From Streptococcus infantis (GTDB taxonomy: Bacteria > Bacillota > Bacilli > Lactobacillales > Streptococcaceae), in assembly GCF_019929665.1 (NCBI RefSeq), contig NZ_JAHZPZ010000002.1:1-64000 (forward strand): DNA of 64,000 nt, written 5' to 3'. Both the position numbers and the translations under genes were made by a program. Below the pieces are notes generated by a model. That model did no database searches, was not told the DNA's origin, and saw only the letters and a program-made list of their open reading frames with translations. Below, one piece after another: positions 35,934 to 45,741 of this stretch (its first letter is position 1; every line of letters starts with the position of its first letter).

Positions 35934-38900
35934 CTAATCTTGATCTTTTTTCTTCAATCCAAGGAGTGATCCTACTATAAACAATATTCCAGCAATGAAT
36001 GGTGTAAGAACTGCTCTAACTGTTCCAGTTTTTGGCAACCTATCAGAATTGTTAGTAGTTGATTTACTATCGATATCGGTATGTTTATTAGCTATGCTCT
36101 CTTGTTCATTAAGATAAACTTCCTTCTTATTTTCAAAGTTTTTATCATTTTTACCAGAAACAATACTGTTGACATCATTAGTTGAATCAGGTTGTGTTTT
36201 TTCTTTCTTTTTCGATACATCAAAAGTAGGTTTATTTTCCTCCTCCTTTTTCTCCTCTATTTTCTTGAATACAGGTTTTATAAGGGTATCTTTTGACACA
36301 TTAATAACATAACCAGCATCTTTTTTACCTTCGAAACCAGAAATTTCCCAGCCATCAAATTGATATCCTTTTTCTAATTCACCCTCATAGACAGGTAAAA
36401 TGAAATCTTCTTCCGACACTATCTTAGAACTCATTTCTTTTCCATTTTGAATGGTCACAGTCACCGTATGAGGTTTTAATTCGCTTACCTCTCCCGTATC
36501 CTTGTTTAAAATGAATTCTTTTACGGTCGTATTTCTTGCGAAATCTTTTACAACAATCTTAATGTTTAGTGTCTTATCTGTTAGTTGTTTAATATCATCA
36601 AATGATTTATATTCTTTTCCATTTACATAAATATGTTTGTCTTGAATCTCACCATCGAATCCATTATTTCTTTTATCATTGATGTTAAAGACAACAGATT
36701 TTCCGTCAGCATATTCAATACTAGTATTTCCCTTAGGATCAATGTTTACTTCTGGTTTAACATTATCATATAAAAATTGATAGTGTACTCCAACCGCTTT
36801 CGCATTCAAATCGCTATAGCCAGTTTTAAGATAAACATTTCCATCCATATCTGTTACCTTATCTGGAAATCCGTTTGCTTTATAGTCTTTCATTCCCCAG
36901 TCCATGATGTCACCGTCTTTAACATTAAGCTTAATGTTAAAATCTCTAGTGTTATCAATGTGTAAATCTCCGTAGATTAAATAATTATCTACAACCGATT
37001 CATTCACTCGCAACTCCCAGTTAAAACCACCCTTATCAGAAATCTTACCTCTTAAATAAAATTCTGGATTTCGTACATAAATTTTATTAGATTTAGATGG
37101 ATTAAAGTAGTTCTTGTCCATTGAAAGATTTACTGGTTTTGCATCAATAAATAACGTAGAACCATCTTCTTTTATAGCTTCTACATTGGATTTATCCTCC
37201 CCAGTGTACTCTTTACCATCCTTACCAAATAATACAAGTTTAGAAGAATCTGTTACAAGATTTCCATCTTTATCGATTGCCTCCCCTTTATCGTTCATTT
37301 TAAAGGTAAACACTTGATATTTTACAATGTTAAAGCCGTCCAAAGCCGACATTAATACGGATTGAGTACTTCTTCCATCTTCAACATTTCTACTATCAGC
37401 ATAAATTATTTTTTCTGAAAGGACTCTTAGATTAGGATTGGCCTTTTGTATTTTTGCTATATCTTCCTGGCTATAGACTCCATTTCCTTCTAACATATCC
37501 GTTTTTCCAGGATTATAGGTAGTCACTTTTAGTGCATAGCCTTTTCTTAGAATGATGTTATCCTTTAACAGATATTGTTGTTTTTCTGAATCAGAATAGA
37601 TTTTACCAGATTCCATTTCAGTTAAATTGTTTGGTTTGTTTTTTGAAAGATCTCCTTCTCCTAATTCTATTACATTCCCATAACTTGATGCATAGGGATA
37701 TTCTGTTTTAGTTTCCTTATTTTTTTCAGGCATTCTAATTTTAGTTTCAGCTTTTATCTGATCATCATCTTTAACAAAGAATCTCATATCTCCTGCAAAA
37801 GCTAATCCATCCACAATATCATTAATATTAGCGTATAAATCAAATGTCATCGTTTTTGAGTGGGAATCATACTTGGTCGTTTTGATTTCTATAGATTTAT
37901 AATTATTTCCATAATATACCTTGGCATTTTTAGAAACATTACTGATCTTTCCAAGAATTTCAAAGTGTCCATCTTTAGACGGGCTTAGAACACCATAAAT
38001 TTTTGATTTTATTTCGTCAAGTTTTTCAGTTTCATATTCTAAGGCACTACCATCGTCATAAGCAATGATATTTCCCTTATCATCGTATTTATAATCGTAT
38101 TCCTCTGTTCTCTTACCAGTTTCACTTGTAAAGTCATCAACTTCTCTAAATTTCTTTTTAATGAGTTTCTTTAAGTCTTTACTTTCAAACTCTCTAATTG
38201 TTGAAATCGTTTTATGAATAGTCAAGCTAGATTTTTCTTCGATAGACTCTTCATTGTCTTGATGATTTTCTTCCTCAGTTGTATCTTTTTTAAGACTATC
38301 CTCTTTTCTATTTTCTAAATTTTTAAATTTAGATTCGGCAATCTCGCCAAGCTTTTGGTATTTAGATGAATCCTGATCAGGATCTACTAGATAATAGGAA
38401 ATCATCCCCTTTTCATCAGCATGATCAGCAAATTTAATTCTATGAATCTTTGTGAAATTGCTAGAGCCATCTAGTGCAATGACTTCAATGATTTTTCCTC
38501 TTAAATCTCCCGCACCATTAATTTCATAAATGGTATTTCCATCTTTGTCAAGTTTTCTGTTTCTTCCTTGACCCTCACCTGCATAAGTTACTTCAAGATT
38601 TTTCTCAACCTCTCCGTCTTCATTAACCAGAGCGGCGCCAGCATACCAAACTTCGTTTGCAATCTCGTCAAATTTTTCAGGATGTTCTTTTTGATCTCTC
38701 GCAAATAGCGTTTCATTCTTATACTGATCTTTTACCTTGTGATAAGTATCCTTTGTAATCAGCTTAATTTTTTCAGGATTTGAAAAATCAATTGAAACAA
38801 TCTTAGGAGCTGTGTTATCAATTTTTACAGGAATATAGGAAACCTGCCATGGATAATCTTTAGTTAATCTATATTTAAATTTATAGAAATATTGACCTTC

Positions 38901-41900
38901 CGCAATCGGTTCAAATTGACCTCTTATCCTAGTAGCAGGATCTTGGTTATCCTTACTTTCAGGTGCATTTTCTTCTCTACCTCTAGGGTTATAAATGAGT
39001 CCATCCCACTTCAAGTCACCCCAAACTTTTAGCTTAGAAGATTTGATTCCCTTTGCATCATTTCTCTTAGAGTTTAAAATTCCTTTAATAAAGTGTTCTC
39101 TCGAAATGACTTTTAAGTCGATTTGATTTTCTCCCTCTTTATTTGTATTTACTATTGAAATCAATCCTTCTTCTGCACTTCTTAATACAAGTGGAGAAGG
39201 TGTTAATCCTCTCTCAAGTTGAGCATCTTGAGGATTTCCATTTGAATCTAAAGGATAAATTTTAGCAATATTAGAACCACTTGATGATGGTGCGTTGATC
39301 CCTTCGTTATTGAAAGCAAATAATTCTGGATTTTGATCTAGGGATGTTGTATTTTTATCTTTTCTATTTTGTATAACTCCTGCTGGATTAAATTTATCTA
39401 TACCATGTTCTCCACCAATTCCCTTATTTAAGGTTCCTGGAATTTTTGGTTTACCATCATCATCATAACCTTCCATTGTTTTTGATTTTGATCCTTCTTC
39501 CCAAGCCCATTTATCAAGGATTGGTTCGTGGTTCCAATTCCCAGCAAATCCCATTAGAGGCATCGATAAAGAAGGTTGGAAATTTGTTTTCTTCCCGTTG
39601 GAGTTTAGAGCTTCTATTTCTTCCACTGACTCAAAATGAATAAATGATTCTACAAATTTATTTTTGTTTTTAGCCTCTCCAACATTTATAACCGCATTTA
39701 AATCAAAGCTAGAATTTGCTCCTATGGTAATAGTGTCATGCTCAAATGTAATATTTGCTCCTTTGATTTTTTCTGGATGGATTTCTGGAACAATTTGCTT
39801 CCCATCTGGAGATTTTTCGTCTTTATATGTTTCATCGAGTTTTAGTCTGTCAGTTAGAGCATCTGTAGTTATAGCAGATGCTGAAACTTTAAAGGTCAAA
39901 GGTCTGTTTGATGTATTGTGAAGCTTAATTGTAAAGTATTTTTTATCTCCTTTTATTTCTTTAAGAGAAATAGAACCATAAGAGTTTACCAAACCTTTAG
40001 AATCCGTGTTTTTGAAAGTCGCTACAACCTCATTTCTCAAAGCATTGGCAACATTAATTAGACCTGCTCCCTGTTGTCTAGGTGATGCAAAGTATTGACT
40101 TTTTTCTTTCCAAGAAGTCGCATCCATCATAGGCCGTGCAGTATTTTGTAGGGCTATTTTTGTAAGACTTGTAAGGTCTATTTTGTCATCTCCCTTAAGA
40201 TTTTTCAATACAGGTCTTTCAAGCATTTCCTTTAACTTTGGTCTAATCAAAACAGTAGAAGCTGCCACGATTGGAGTTGCCATACTAGTCCCTGACATAT
40301 AACCATAAGTTGATTTCCCATTAATGACATTGAGAGTGGATTTAATATTTTTACCTGGTGCTGAGACATCAGGTTTTAAAAGCAAATCTGTTCTCGGTCC
40401 CCAAGATGTGGATCCTGCTGGAACTATAACATCTTCTTTATACAATTCTTTGTCTGTGTCAGGTGCAAACTTAAAGTCAATTTCTTTTTCGTCACCTACA
40501 TTCGGTTTATTAGAATTATAGCCGGCCATATCAATTGGATAGTATTGATCCAATTTATCTTTGAAATCTTCCTTACTATTTCGTTTAACCTCAGTTTTTT
40601 TATCAGGATTAATCATGTTCCATAGCTTTACACCATCATCTCCTGAAATTGAAAATACTTGACTTTTAGTCCCTTCATCCGCTTCATATCCCATGGCTGG
40701 AAGCTCTGTCCAATTATCTCTATTGTAGTAATTGACAGTATTTACAACCATAATGGCGCGTGCGCCCTTATCCGTTGCTCTTTTAAAAGCATCTTTTAAA
40801 TCCTTGGTATAAATTCGATCCATTACTGCAATTTTGCCCTTAAGATCCAATCCTATCAAATCTTGGTCTTGACCTTTACCTATATATACAAATTTCAATT
40901 TACTAGGAGCTTTTGAACCGTCTTCATTTGTTGTGATTTTATTCTTATCGAAAAAGGCCCCTATATTTCTGTATTTAAAATTTTCTCCACCTATGTTGAC
41001 TTTATCAAACTCAACTGTCTGATTTTTAGCAGAAGCGACCGCTATCGCATCTTCATGTGCTGCAGTTCGTGTTACATTTCCAGTGTCGGTCATTTTCAGA
41101 TTATTATTTGCCACCAAATCCCATGAAGAACTTGAAGCAGAAGTTGCATAGTTACCCGTAGCTACAACCATTGGAATGCCTGCTTTTCTTAACGCCCTAA
41201 TAGCTTGCCAATATTTCTCACCTACAAGGCCCGTTCCTGTAAAGCCAGATGATACTGAAACAACATCGACATTGTGTTTGATTGAATCTTCAATAGCATG
41301 AAACATTGTTTCATCCCCTGCGAACCCAGATCCTGCGTCAGAGTACATTTTATAAGAGAAGATCTGTGCATTAGGAGCAATTCCATCTATTCCGTTAAAG
41401 TTTTTAATATCTTTTTCAGTATCATTTCCCGCAAGAATCCCTGCAATATGCATCCCATGTGGATCAAAATAATCGCTTCCATCATCAGCTTTTTCTACAG
41501 TGATTTTACCACCATTATAATAATTGAAAGCATGAGGGATTTTATCACTCAACCAGAAATTTTTATCAGTACCTTTTAAGTCTTCTTTTTTGAATCTCAT
41601 TGAGCCTTTAGCATCATCATCAATTCTCATGGCCTTATGCCTATAATCTGTCCCGGTATCGATATTTGAAATGACCATACCTCTACCATCAAAATTTTTA
41701 CCAAATGGAGCATTGATAGACTTTAGGTAATCAATTGCCTCTTCAACTCCAATTTCCTTTCTAGCATGATTCATCATTGGCTGGACTTTTTGTGATCGTT
41801 CAACCGATGAGATACCTTCTATTAGTTTAATTTTGTCCAGATTATCTGGGGTTGTTTCAATAGCACTACCGTTAAAAATCCTATCATAAGTATATAAAAC

Positions 41901-42365
41901 TTTTGTATCCTTAAGATTGGATAATTCCTTGATTGCTTTTTCTCCAGATGCTTTATCTTTAAATTCAGCAATATAGACAAGTTTATCCTCTTTTTTGGGA
42001 CTTTCTGGGTCTTTACTTGCAGACGAGTCCGCTTTATCTCCTTGAGATTGATTGGAATCTTCTTTGATTGTTGCTTCTTCATTGCTAGTTTTATTATCTA
42101 TCTCAGGATTTTTACTAACAACTTCTTTTTCCTCAATAATTGTTGTTTTCTTCTCTTCAGTATCCTTTGAAGTTTCTATAGCATTAGGAATATTTTCATG
42201 TTTTTCTTTATTTTCTGTTTCCTTCTCTACTACTACTTTTTCTTTATCAGAGATATTTAAAGCATCTTCAGAGTTAGATGTATCTGCTAAGACTACCTCA
42301 TTAGGGACATATGCTGCTAAAATAACTGCAGCTGCAGTTAGTGACAATACTGTACTTTTTTTCAT
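35934..42365 (-). CDS. prtA: Cell-wall-anchored subtilisin-like serine protease PrtA
   Basis: 2143 aa, about the size of pneumococcal PrtA. Signal peptide to about residue 27 (AAYVPNEVVLA), acidic/lysine-rich stretch to about 125, inhibitor-I9-like propeptide about 128-195. The S8 domain has its triad at Asp236 (ISNIDTGTDY), His303 (FDPHGMHIAGI) and Ser694 (MSGTSMATPIV), interrupted by a protease-associated insert about 460-600. Fn3-like and other beta-rich modules fill the middle. The C-terminus has the sorting signal LPKTG (2110-2114), a hydrophobic segment and KKKDQD. It degrades host or surface proteins and contributes to virulence in pneumococcus. A PsaR-like operator overlaps its promoter. 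Confidence 0.95.
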   Translation of the reverse strand: MKKSTVLSLTAAAVILAAYVPNEVVLADTSNSEDALNISDKEKVVVEKETENKEKHENIPNAIETSKDTEEKKTTIIEEKEVVSKNPEIDNKTSNEEATIKEDSNQSQGDKADSSASKDPESPKKEDKLVYIAEFKDKASGEKAIKELSNLKDTKVLYTYDRIFNGSAIETTPDNLDKIKLIEGISSVERSQKVQPMMNHARKEIGVEEAIDYLKSINAPFGKNFDGRGMVISNIDTGTDYRHKAMRIDDDAKGSMRFKKEDLKGTDKNFWLSDKIPHAFNYYNGGKITVEKADDGSDYFDPHGMHIAGILAGNDTEKDIKNFNGIDGIAPNAQIFSYKMYSDAGSGFAGDETMFHAIEDSIKHNVDVVSVSSGFTGTGLVGEKYWQAIRALRKAGIPMVVATGNYATSASSSSWDLVANNNLKMTDTGNVTRTAAHEDAIAVASAKNQTVEFDKVNIGGENFKYRNIGAFFDKNKITTNEDGSKAPSKLKFVYIGKGQDQDLIGLDLKGKIAVMDRIYTKDLKDAFKRATDKGARAIMVVNTVNYYNRDNWTELPAMGYEADEGTKSQVFSISGDDGVKLWNMINPDKKTEVKRNSKEDFKDKLDQYYPIDMAGYNSNKPNVGDEKEIDFKFAPDTDKELYKEDVIVPAGSTSWGPRTDLLLKPDVSAPGKNIKSTLNVINGKSTYGYMSGTSMATPIVAASTVLIRPKLKEMLERPVLKNLKGDDKIDLTSLTKIALQNTARPMMDATSWKEKSQYFASPRQQGAGLINVANALRNEVVATFKNTDSKGLVNSYGSISLKEIKGDKKYFTIKLHNTSNRPLTFKVSASAITTDALTDRLKLDETYKDEKSPDGKQIVPEIHPEKIKGANITFEHDTITIGANSSFDLNAVINVGEAKNKNKFVESFIHFESVEEIEALNSNGKKTNFQPSLSMPLMGFAGNWNHEPILDKWAWEEGSKSKTMEGYDDDGKPKIPGTLNKGIGGEHGIDKFNPAGVIQNRKDKNTTSLDQNPELFAFNNEGINAPSSSGSNIAKIYPLDSNGNPQDAQLERGLTPSPLVLRSAEEGLISIVNTNKEGENQIDLKVISREHFIKGILNSKRNDAKGIKSSKLKVWGDLKWDGLIYNPRGREENAPESKDNQDPATRIRGQFEPIAEGQYFYKFKYRLTKDYPWQVSYIPVKIDNTAPKIVSIDFSNPEKIKLITKDTYHKVKDQYKNETLFARDQKEHPEKFDEIANEVWYAGAALVNEDGEVEKNLEVTYAGEGQGRNRKLDKDGNTIYEINGAGDLRGKIIEVIALDGSSNFTKIHRIKFADHADEKGMISYYLVDPDQDSSKYQKLGEIAESKFKNLENRKEDSLKKDTTEEENHQDNEESIEEKSSLTIHKTISTIREFESKDLKKLIKKKFREVDDFTSETGKRTEEYDYKYDDKGNIIAYDDGSALEYETEKLDEIKSKIYGVLSPSKDGHFEILGKISNVSKNAKVYYGNNYKSIEIKTTKYDSHSKTMTFDLYANINDIVDGLAFAGDMRFFVKDDDQIKAETKIRMPEKNKETKTEYPYASSYGNVIELGEGDLSKNKPNNLTEMESGKIYSDSEKQQYLLKDNIILRKGYALKVTTYNPGKTDMLEGNGVYSQEDIAKIQKANPNLRVLSEKIIYADSRNVEDGRSTQSVLMSALDGFNIVKYQVFTFKMNDKGEAIDKDGNLVTDSSKLVLFGKDGKEYTGEDKSNVEAIKEDGSTLFIDAKPVNLSMDKNYFNPSKSNKIYVRNPEFYLRGKISDKGGFNWELRVNESVVDNYLIYGDLHIDNTRDFNIKLNVKDGDIMDWGMKDYKANGFPDKVTDMDGNVYLKTGYSDLNAKAVGVHYQFLYDNVKPEVNIDPKGNTSIEYADGKSVVFNINDKRNNGFDGEIQDKHIYVNGKEYKSFDDIKQLTDKTLNIKIVVKDFARNTTVKEFILNKDTGEVSELKPHTVTVTIQNGKEMSSKIVSEEDFILPVYEGELEKGYQFDGWEISGFEGKKDAGYVINVSKDTLIKPVFKKIEEKKEEENKPTFDVSKKKEKTQPDSTNDVNSIVSGKNDKNFENKKEVYLNEQESIANKHTDIDSKSTTNNSDRLPKTGTVRAVLTPFIAGILFIVGSLLGLKKKDQD

Positions 42366-42506
42366 TTTAATTCCTTACATATTTATTTAACTTCCAATAG
42401 ATAGAAAACTTTAACTTTGCTAGCCTTTGTTATAAAAAGTTTTACTAAGTATTATCTAGGAAATAGAGTAGTACATTTATATATAATTGTTAGCTCTCTG
42501 AAAAAT

Positions 42507-42540
42507 AGTATATCAATTAAAAAAATTTAAGTCAAGAGAA
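42507..42540 (-). promoter_or_regulatory. prtA promoter with PsaR-like operator
   Basis: -35 TTGACT (42535-42530), 17-nt spacer, extended -10 TGA-TATACT (42512-42507). Plus strand AAATTTAAGTCAAG (42522-42535) spans the -35 and matches half of the manganese-dependent PsaR operator reported for pneumococcal prtA and psa promoters; the right half (AGAAATTAAC) is less conserved. Confidence 0.7.
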
Positions 42541-42723
42541 ATTAACGCGGGTTAATTTTTTTTTTAATCCATGTTAACAAATGATCTAATCGATAAATAT
42601 TATAGTTAACTGGGTACAATATAGACTCATTCCTACCATCAAAAATATTATCAATCAACTGGAATAACTACCAAAATCGCAAAAAGTGGTATGGATAGAA
42701 TTTATGTCTTCATAAACATGCAA

Positions 42724-42754
42724 AAACAACCGCAATAATTTTCAACGGTTGTTT
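42724..42754 (-). terminator. Terminator of the ABC-2 exporter operon
   Basis: AAACAACCG (42724-42732) pairs with CGGTTGTTT (42746-42754). The minus strand reads into TTTTGCATG after it. Confidence 0.75.
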
Positions 42755-42794
42755 GTAACATACTTAATTTTTAAATCTCATCCTATATTATCTC

Positions 42795-43580
42795 TTACGA
42801 TCCCGCACTTTCGTAGGCATCTAAGCCCTTGTCCCATAGTTTCAAAGAAATGACAAAGAAGACAAGGGAAATCAGAATCAAACCACCAATATTAAAGAGT
42901 CCATCCTTGTCCTGCAAGAAATAGCTGGCAGGATAGTAGGCTGTAAAGGCGAAAGGTACAATAAAGCTAATTAACCAACGAAGGAGCGAATTGTAAATAG
43001 AAATCGGGTACTTGGCAAAATCATTAAACATATAGAAAATGTAAATCATGGCACCTGACTGCTTGGTCCAAAAAGCGATGCTGGCTGTCGCGATTTTTAA
43101 GGAAGTATAGATCAAGGTCGCAAAAGGAATACAAACTAGAAAAATCAGGAATTTTGGAAGAGTCCAAGCAATGCTAGTCGCCGTTGTCGCTAGTAAAATT
43201 CCACCGACCAAAAGTTCACCCAAGGCATCAATCTGAAAGGTCTCAACGAGGATGTGAAAGAGAGGATTGATAGGACGCGTCAGGTACTTGTCAAACTCTC
43301 CTTTTCGCACCAAACGTTGTCCCAGAGCCCAGAGATTGTCAAAAAAGAGATGGTCCAGTCCCTTGGGAATCAAGGAAAATCCATAGATAAAGGCGATTTC
43401 TTGAAAAGTCCAGCCTTCTAGCGAGGGGATGTGTTGAAAGAGCACATTGAGAAACAAGAGGTTCAGGCCTTGAGTCAGAAAAACTCCCAGCACACCAACC
43501 ACAAAATCTACCTTGTATTCCATGATTTGTTTGATGTATTGTCTGATAAAAATGAGATGCATGCGTTGATATTTTTTCAT
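42795..43580 (-). CDS. ABC-2 type permease subunit B
   Basis: 261 aa with six predicted membrane segments. It belongs to the ABC-2 permeases of the DUF990-like group (KPKGLDHLFFDNLWALGQRL, GEFDKYLTRPINPLFHIL). It starts one nt after the stop of the preceding permease gene and together with it would form a heterodimeric channel driven by the ATPase at 44402. The same three-gene set adjoins prtA in pneumococcus (my recollection of synteny). The substrate is unknown; related systems export drugs or lipids. Confidence 0.88.
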   Translation of the reverse strand: MKKYQRMHLIFIRQYIKQIMEYKVDFVVGVLGVFLTQGLNLLFLNVLFQHIPSLEGWTFQEIAFIYGFSLIPKGLDHLFFDNLWALGQRLVRKGEFDKYLTRPINPLFHILVETFQIDALGELLVGGILLATTATSIAWTLPKFLIFLVCIPFATLIYTSLKIATASIAFWTKQSGAMIYIFYMFNDFAKYPISIYNSLLRWLISFIVPFAFTAYYPASYFLQDKDGLFNIGGLILISLVFFVISLKLWDKGLDAYESAGS

Positions 43581-43581
43581 C

Positions 43582-44400
43582 CTAACCTCCCTGAATGGTG
43601 ATAAATGACTGGACTCGTTTCCAAATCAACTGAGACAAGCCCACCATCACTATAAGCCAGAAAAACTGAAGCAAAAGTGCTTGAAGAATCTGACTGGCAT
43701 CGTATTTCCCAACAATAATCATGACCGGAGTGTAAATTAAGGATGAGAAAGGCAATAAGGACAGAATATCTGAAACGATTTTCGGAAAGAAAGCCAAGGG
43801 AATTAAACTTCCAGACATAAAGGCCACTATTGAAGTCTTGAGTAGGTTGGAACCCCATAGATTTTTAAACACAAAAGCTGAAAATCCAAAGCAGATATTA
43901 AAGAAAAAGTTAATCAGATAAGCCAGAGTTAAGCTAAAGAGATAAAGGACAGTTAATCCCAGCACTTCTACAATACCTTGCCCAGATAAGATTTTCATCA
44001 AAACAATGACACTTAAAAATGGCAGTCCAACAGAGATAAAAATCAACCACTTGGAGCCAAGTTCGGTAAAGAGGTAAGAGGCCGCAAAATGCACTGGTCG
44101 CAACAAACGCATGATAATGGAACCATCCTTGACCTCCTCCCCAATCATAAAGGAGCTATCCGACCTGGTCAACAGATTGGTCACAAAACTCATGATGATG
44201 TAGAAAGTGATATCTGCCATACTGAAGCCCTGAATCAAGGACTCTTGCGAAGAATCAAAGACAGCCTTCCAGAGATAAAAGGCCACAAAAACCCCCATGA
44301 CATCACCAATCCGATAGAGAATAAAGTTGACTCGATAGGTAATCAATTCCTGAATCCCCGCATTGATAAAGGGTTTATAACGTCTCCACAATTTGACCAT
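43582..44400 (-). CDS. ABC-2 type permease subunit A
   Basis: 272 aa from MVKLWRRYKPFINAGIQELI, chosen because AGGAG lies seven nt upstream; a longer upstream frame overlaps the ATPase gene and is not needed. Six predicted membrane segments, with the family motif VKDGSIIMRLLRPVHF in the first cytoplasmic loop. It is paired with the second permease and follows the ATPase stop by one nt. Likely half of a heterodimeric exporter. Confidence 0.88.
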   Translation of the reverse strand: MVKLWRRYKPFINAGIQELITYRVNFILYRIGDVMGVFVAFYLWKAVFDSSQESLIQGFSMADITFYIIMSFVTNLLTRSDSSFMIGEEVKDGSIIMRLLRPVHFAASYLFTELGSKWLIFISVGLPFLSVIVLMKILSGQGIVEVLGLTVLYLFSLTLAYLINFFFNICFGFSAFVFKNLWGSNLLKTSIVAFMSGSLIPLAFFPKIVSDILSLLPFSSLIYTPVMIIVGKYDASQILQALLLQFFWLIVMVGLSQLIWKRVQSFITIQGG

Positions 44401-44401
44401 C

Positions 44402-45394
44402 CTAGAGCTCCTTTCGATAGAAGCGACGGATAATATCTTCAATATCCGTATCTACCATCTTCAAATCACGGACTTCAAAATCAGATAGGATTTGCTTGAT
44501 AATATCAGCTGACTGGTAGCGGGAACTATTGAATTCAATAGTCAGGTTGTTTCCTTGTCTATCAATGGATATATCAGGCAAGCCCTCATAATGAGAGATG
44601 GGATGACTTTGACCTGGCGTCAGCTCAAAGGAAAGAGTCTTCATCTTGCCAAAGGTCTCCTTGAGCTGGCTCACCGTTCCATCAAAAATCTCTTGCCCCT
44701 TGTCAATCATAAAAATCCGATCACAGAGTTGCTCAATGTCACTCAGATCGTGAGTGGTCAAGAGAATAGTTGTTTCTTCCTCTTGATTGATTTGAGTAAT
44801 AGCCCGGCGAATGTTATCCTTGACCGACACATCCAAACCAATGGTCGGCTCATCTAAAAAGAGAACTTTGGGATTGTGAAGCAAGGAAGCTGCAATATCC
44901 GCCCGCATCCGTTGTCCCAGTGAAAGAGTCCGCACAGGATCCTTGATAAATTCCTTCAAATCCAAAACTTCATTCAAAAAGTCCATGCGCTTATGGAAAA
45001 GCGAGTCTGGCACATCGTAAATCTCCTTCAAGACCGTGTAGGTCTCTTGCAGTGCCAAATCCCACCATAGCTGGGTACGTTGTCCGAAAACGACTCCAAT
45101 ATCCTTGACATAATCTTGGCGATTATCCTGGGGAATCTTGCCGTTAATCCGACAATAGCCAGATGTCGGCTTTAAAATCCCTGTCAGCATTTTGATGGTT
45201 GTCGACTTCCCAGCACCATTTGCTCCGATAAAGCCTAAAATTTGGCCTTTTGGAACTTCAAAGGTCAAATCCTTGACCGCTTCAAAGGTCTGCTTTTCAG
45301 GATGAATAAAGGAGCGCAAAGCCCCCTTCAAGCCTGGTTCCTTTACTGTCTTCACAAAATTTTTCTGAAGATGTTCCACTTCTATCATTGCCAT
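44402..45394 (-). CDS. ABC transporter ATP-binding protein of an ABC-2 exporter
   Basis: 330 aa. Walker A GANGAGKSTTIKML, signature LSLGQRMRADI, Walker B VLFLDEPTIGLD, H-loop LLTTHDLSD. A C-terminal domain of about 80 residues follows (SQLKETFGKMKTLSFELTPG to the end), as in many ABC-2 ATPases. GGGAGAG precedes the first ATG. The promoter is TTGCAT-17-TATAAT with a cre-like site over the -35, so export may be repressed on rapidly used sugars. Confidence 0.93.
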   Translation of the reverse strand: MAMIEVEHLQKNFVKTVKEPGLKGALRSFIHPEKQTFEAVKDLTFEVPKGQILGFIGANGAGKSTTIKMLTGILKPTSGYCRINGKIPQDNRQDYVKDIGVVFGQRTQLWWDLALQETYTVLKEIYDVPDSLFHKRMDFLNEVLDLKEFIKDPVRTLSLGQRMRADIAASLLHNPKVLFLDEPTIGLDVSVKDNIRRAITQINQEEETTILLTTHDLSDIEQLCDRIFMIDKGQEIFDGTVSQLKETFGKMKTLSFELTPGQSHPISHYEGLPDISIDRQGNNLTIEFNSSRYQSADIIKQILSDFEVRDLKMVDTDIEDIIRRFYRKEL

Positions 45395-45505
45395 AAATCT
45401 CTCCCTATAGCAAGGAATAGCAACATTGTATTTTTAACTACAAATATCTAAATCCTTACTTTCTACGCCTTCTCAATATTATTACAGAAGGCTTTATACC
45501 AACCT

Positions 45506-45543
45506 ATTATAGTCCAATAAAAACTAGAATGCAAGCGTTTGCC
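45506..45543 (-). promoter_or_regulatory. ABC exporter promoter with overlapping cre-like operator
   Basis: -35 TTGCAT (45534-45529), 17-nt spacer, -10 TATAAT (45511-45506). Plus strand TGCAAGCGTTTGCC (45530-45543) is a near palindrome with the cre core and covers the -35, a repressing position for CcpA. Confidence 0.65.
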
Positions 45544-45628
45544 TATGGATTGTAAAATTAGAGATTTTTCTCTTAAAATAATACTTTTAAACAAAAATTC
45601 TGGTTTCATCGTTTCCTTAGGACATACA

Positions 45629-45656
45629 AAAAAACCGCCCAATGGGCAGGTTTTTG
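45629..45656 (-). terminator. Terminator downstream of the alpha/beta hydrolase
   Basis: Arms AAAACC-GCCC and GGGC-A-GGTTTT around AAT, with a one-base bulge, A/T tracts on both sides. It lies about 85 nt past the hydrolase stop. Confidence 0.75.
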
Positions 45657-45741
45657 TTAAGAAAAAATTTACTATTCTACTGTTAATCCTTCATTATTTA
45701 ATTAACGTCATAAGTCTAAAATTTAAAAAATCTCTAAACCA

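Larger units (their letters stand above)
42366..42794. other. Gene-free interval: prtA leader and operator region, ABC-2 terminator
   Basis: 429 bp. Holds the prtA leader (about 135 nt), its promoter (42507-42535), a small hairpin ATTAAC-GCGG-GTTAAT with ten T on the plus strand (42541-42566), and the terminator of the ABC-2 permease operon (42724-42754). Nothing recognisable lies between about 42570 and 42720. Confidence 0.7.
45395..45741. other. Gene-free interval: ABC exporter promoter, cre-like site and two hairpins
   Basis: 347 bp. Contains the ABC operon promoter and cre-like operator (45506-45543), a leader hairpin GCCTTCT/AGAAGGC (45467-45492) and a bidirectional-looking terminator of the hydrolase gene (45631-45656). 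No coding sequence is credible here. Confidence 0.7.
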
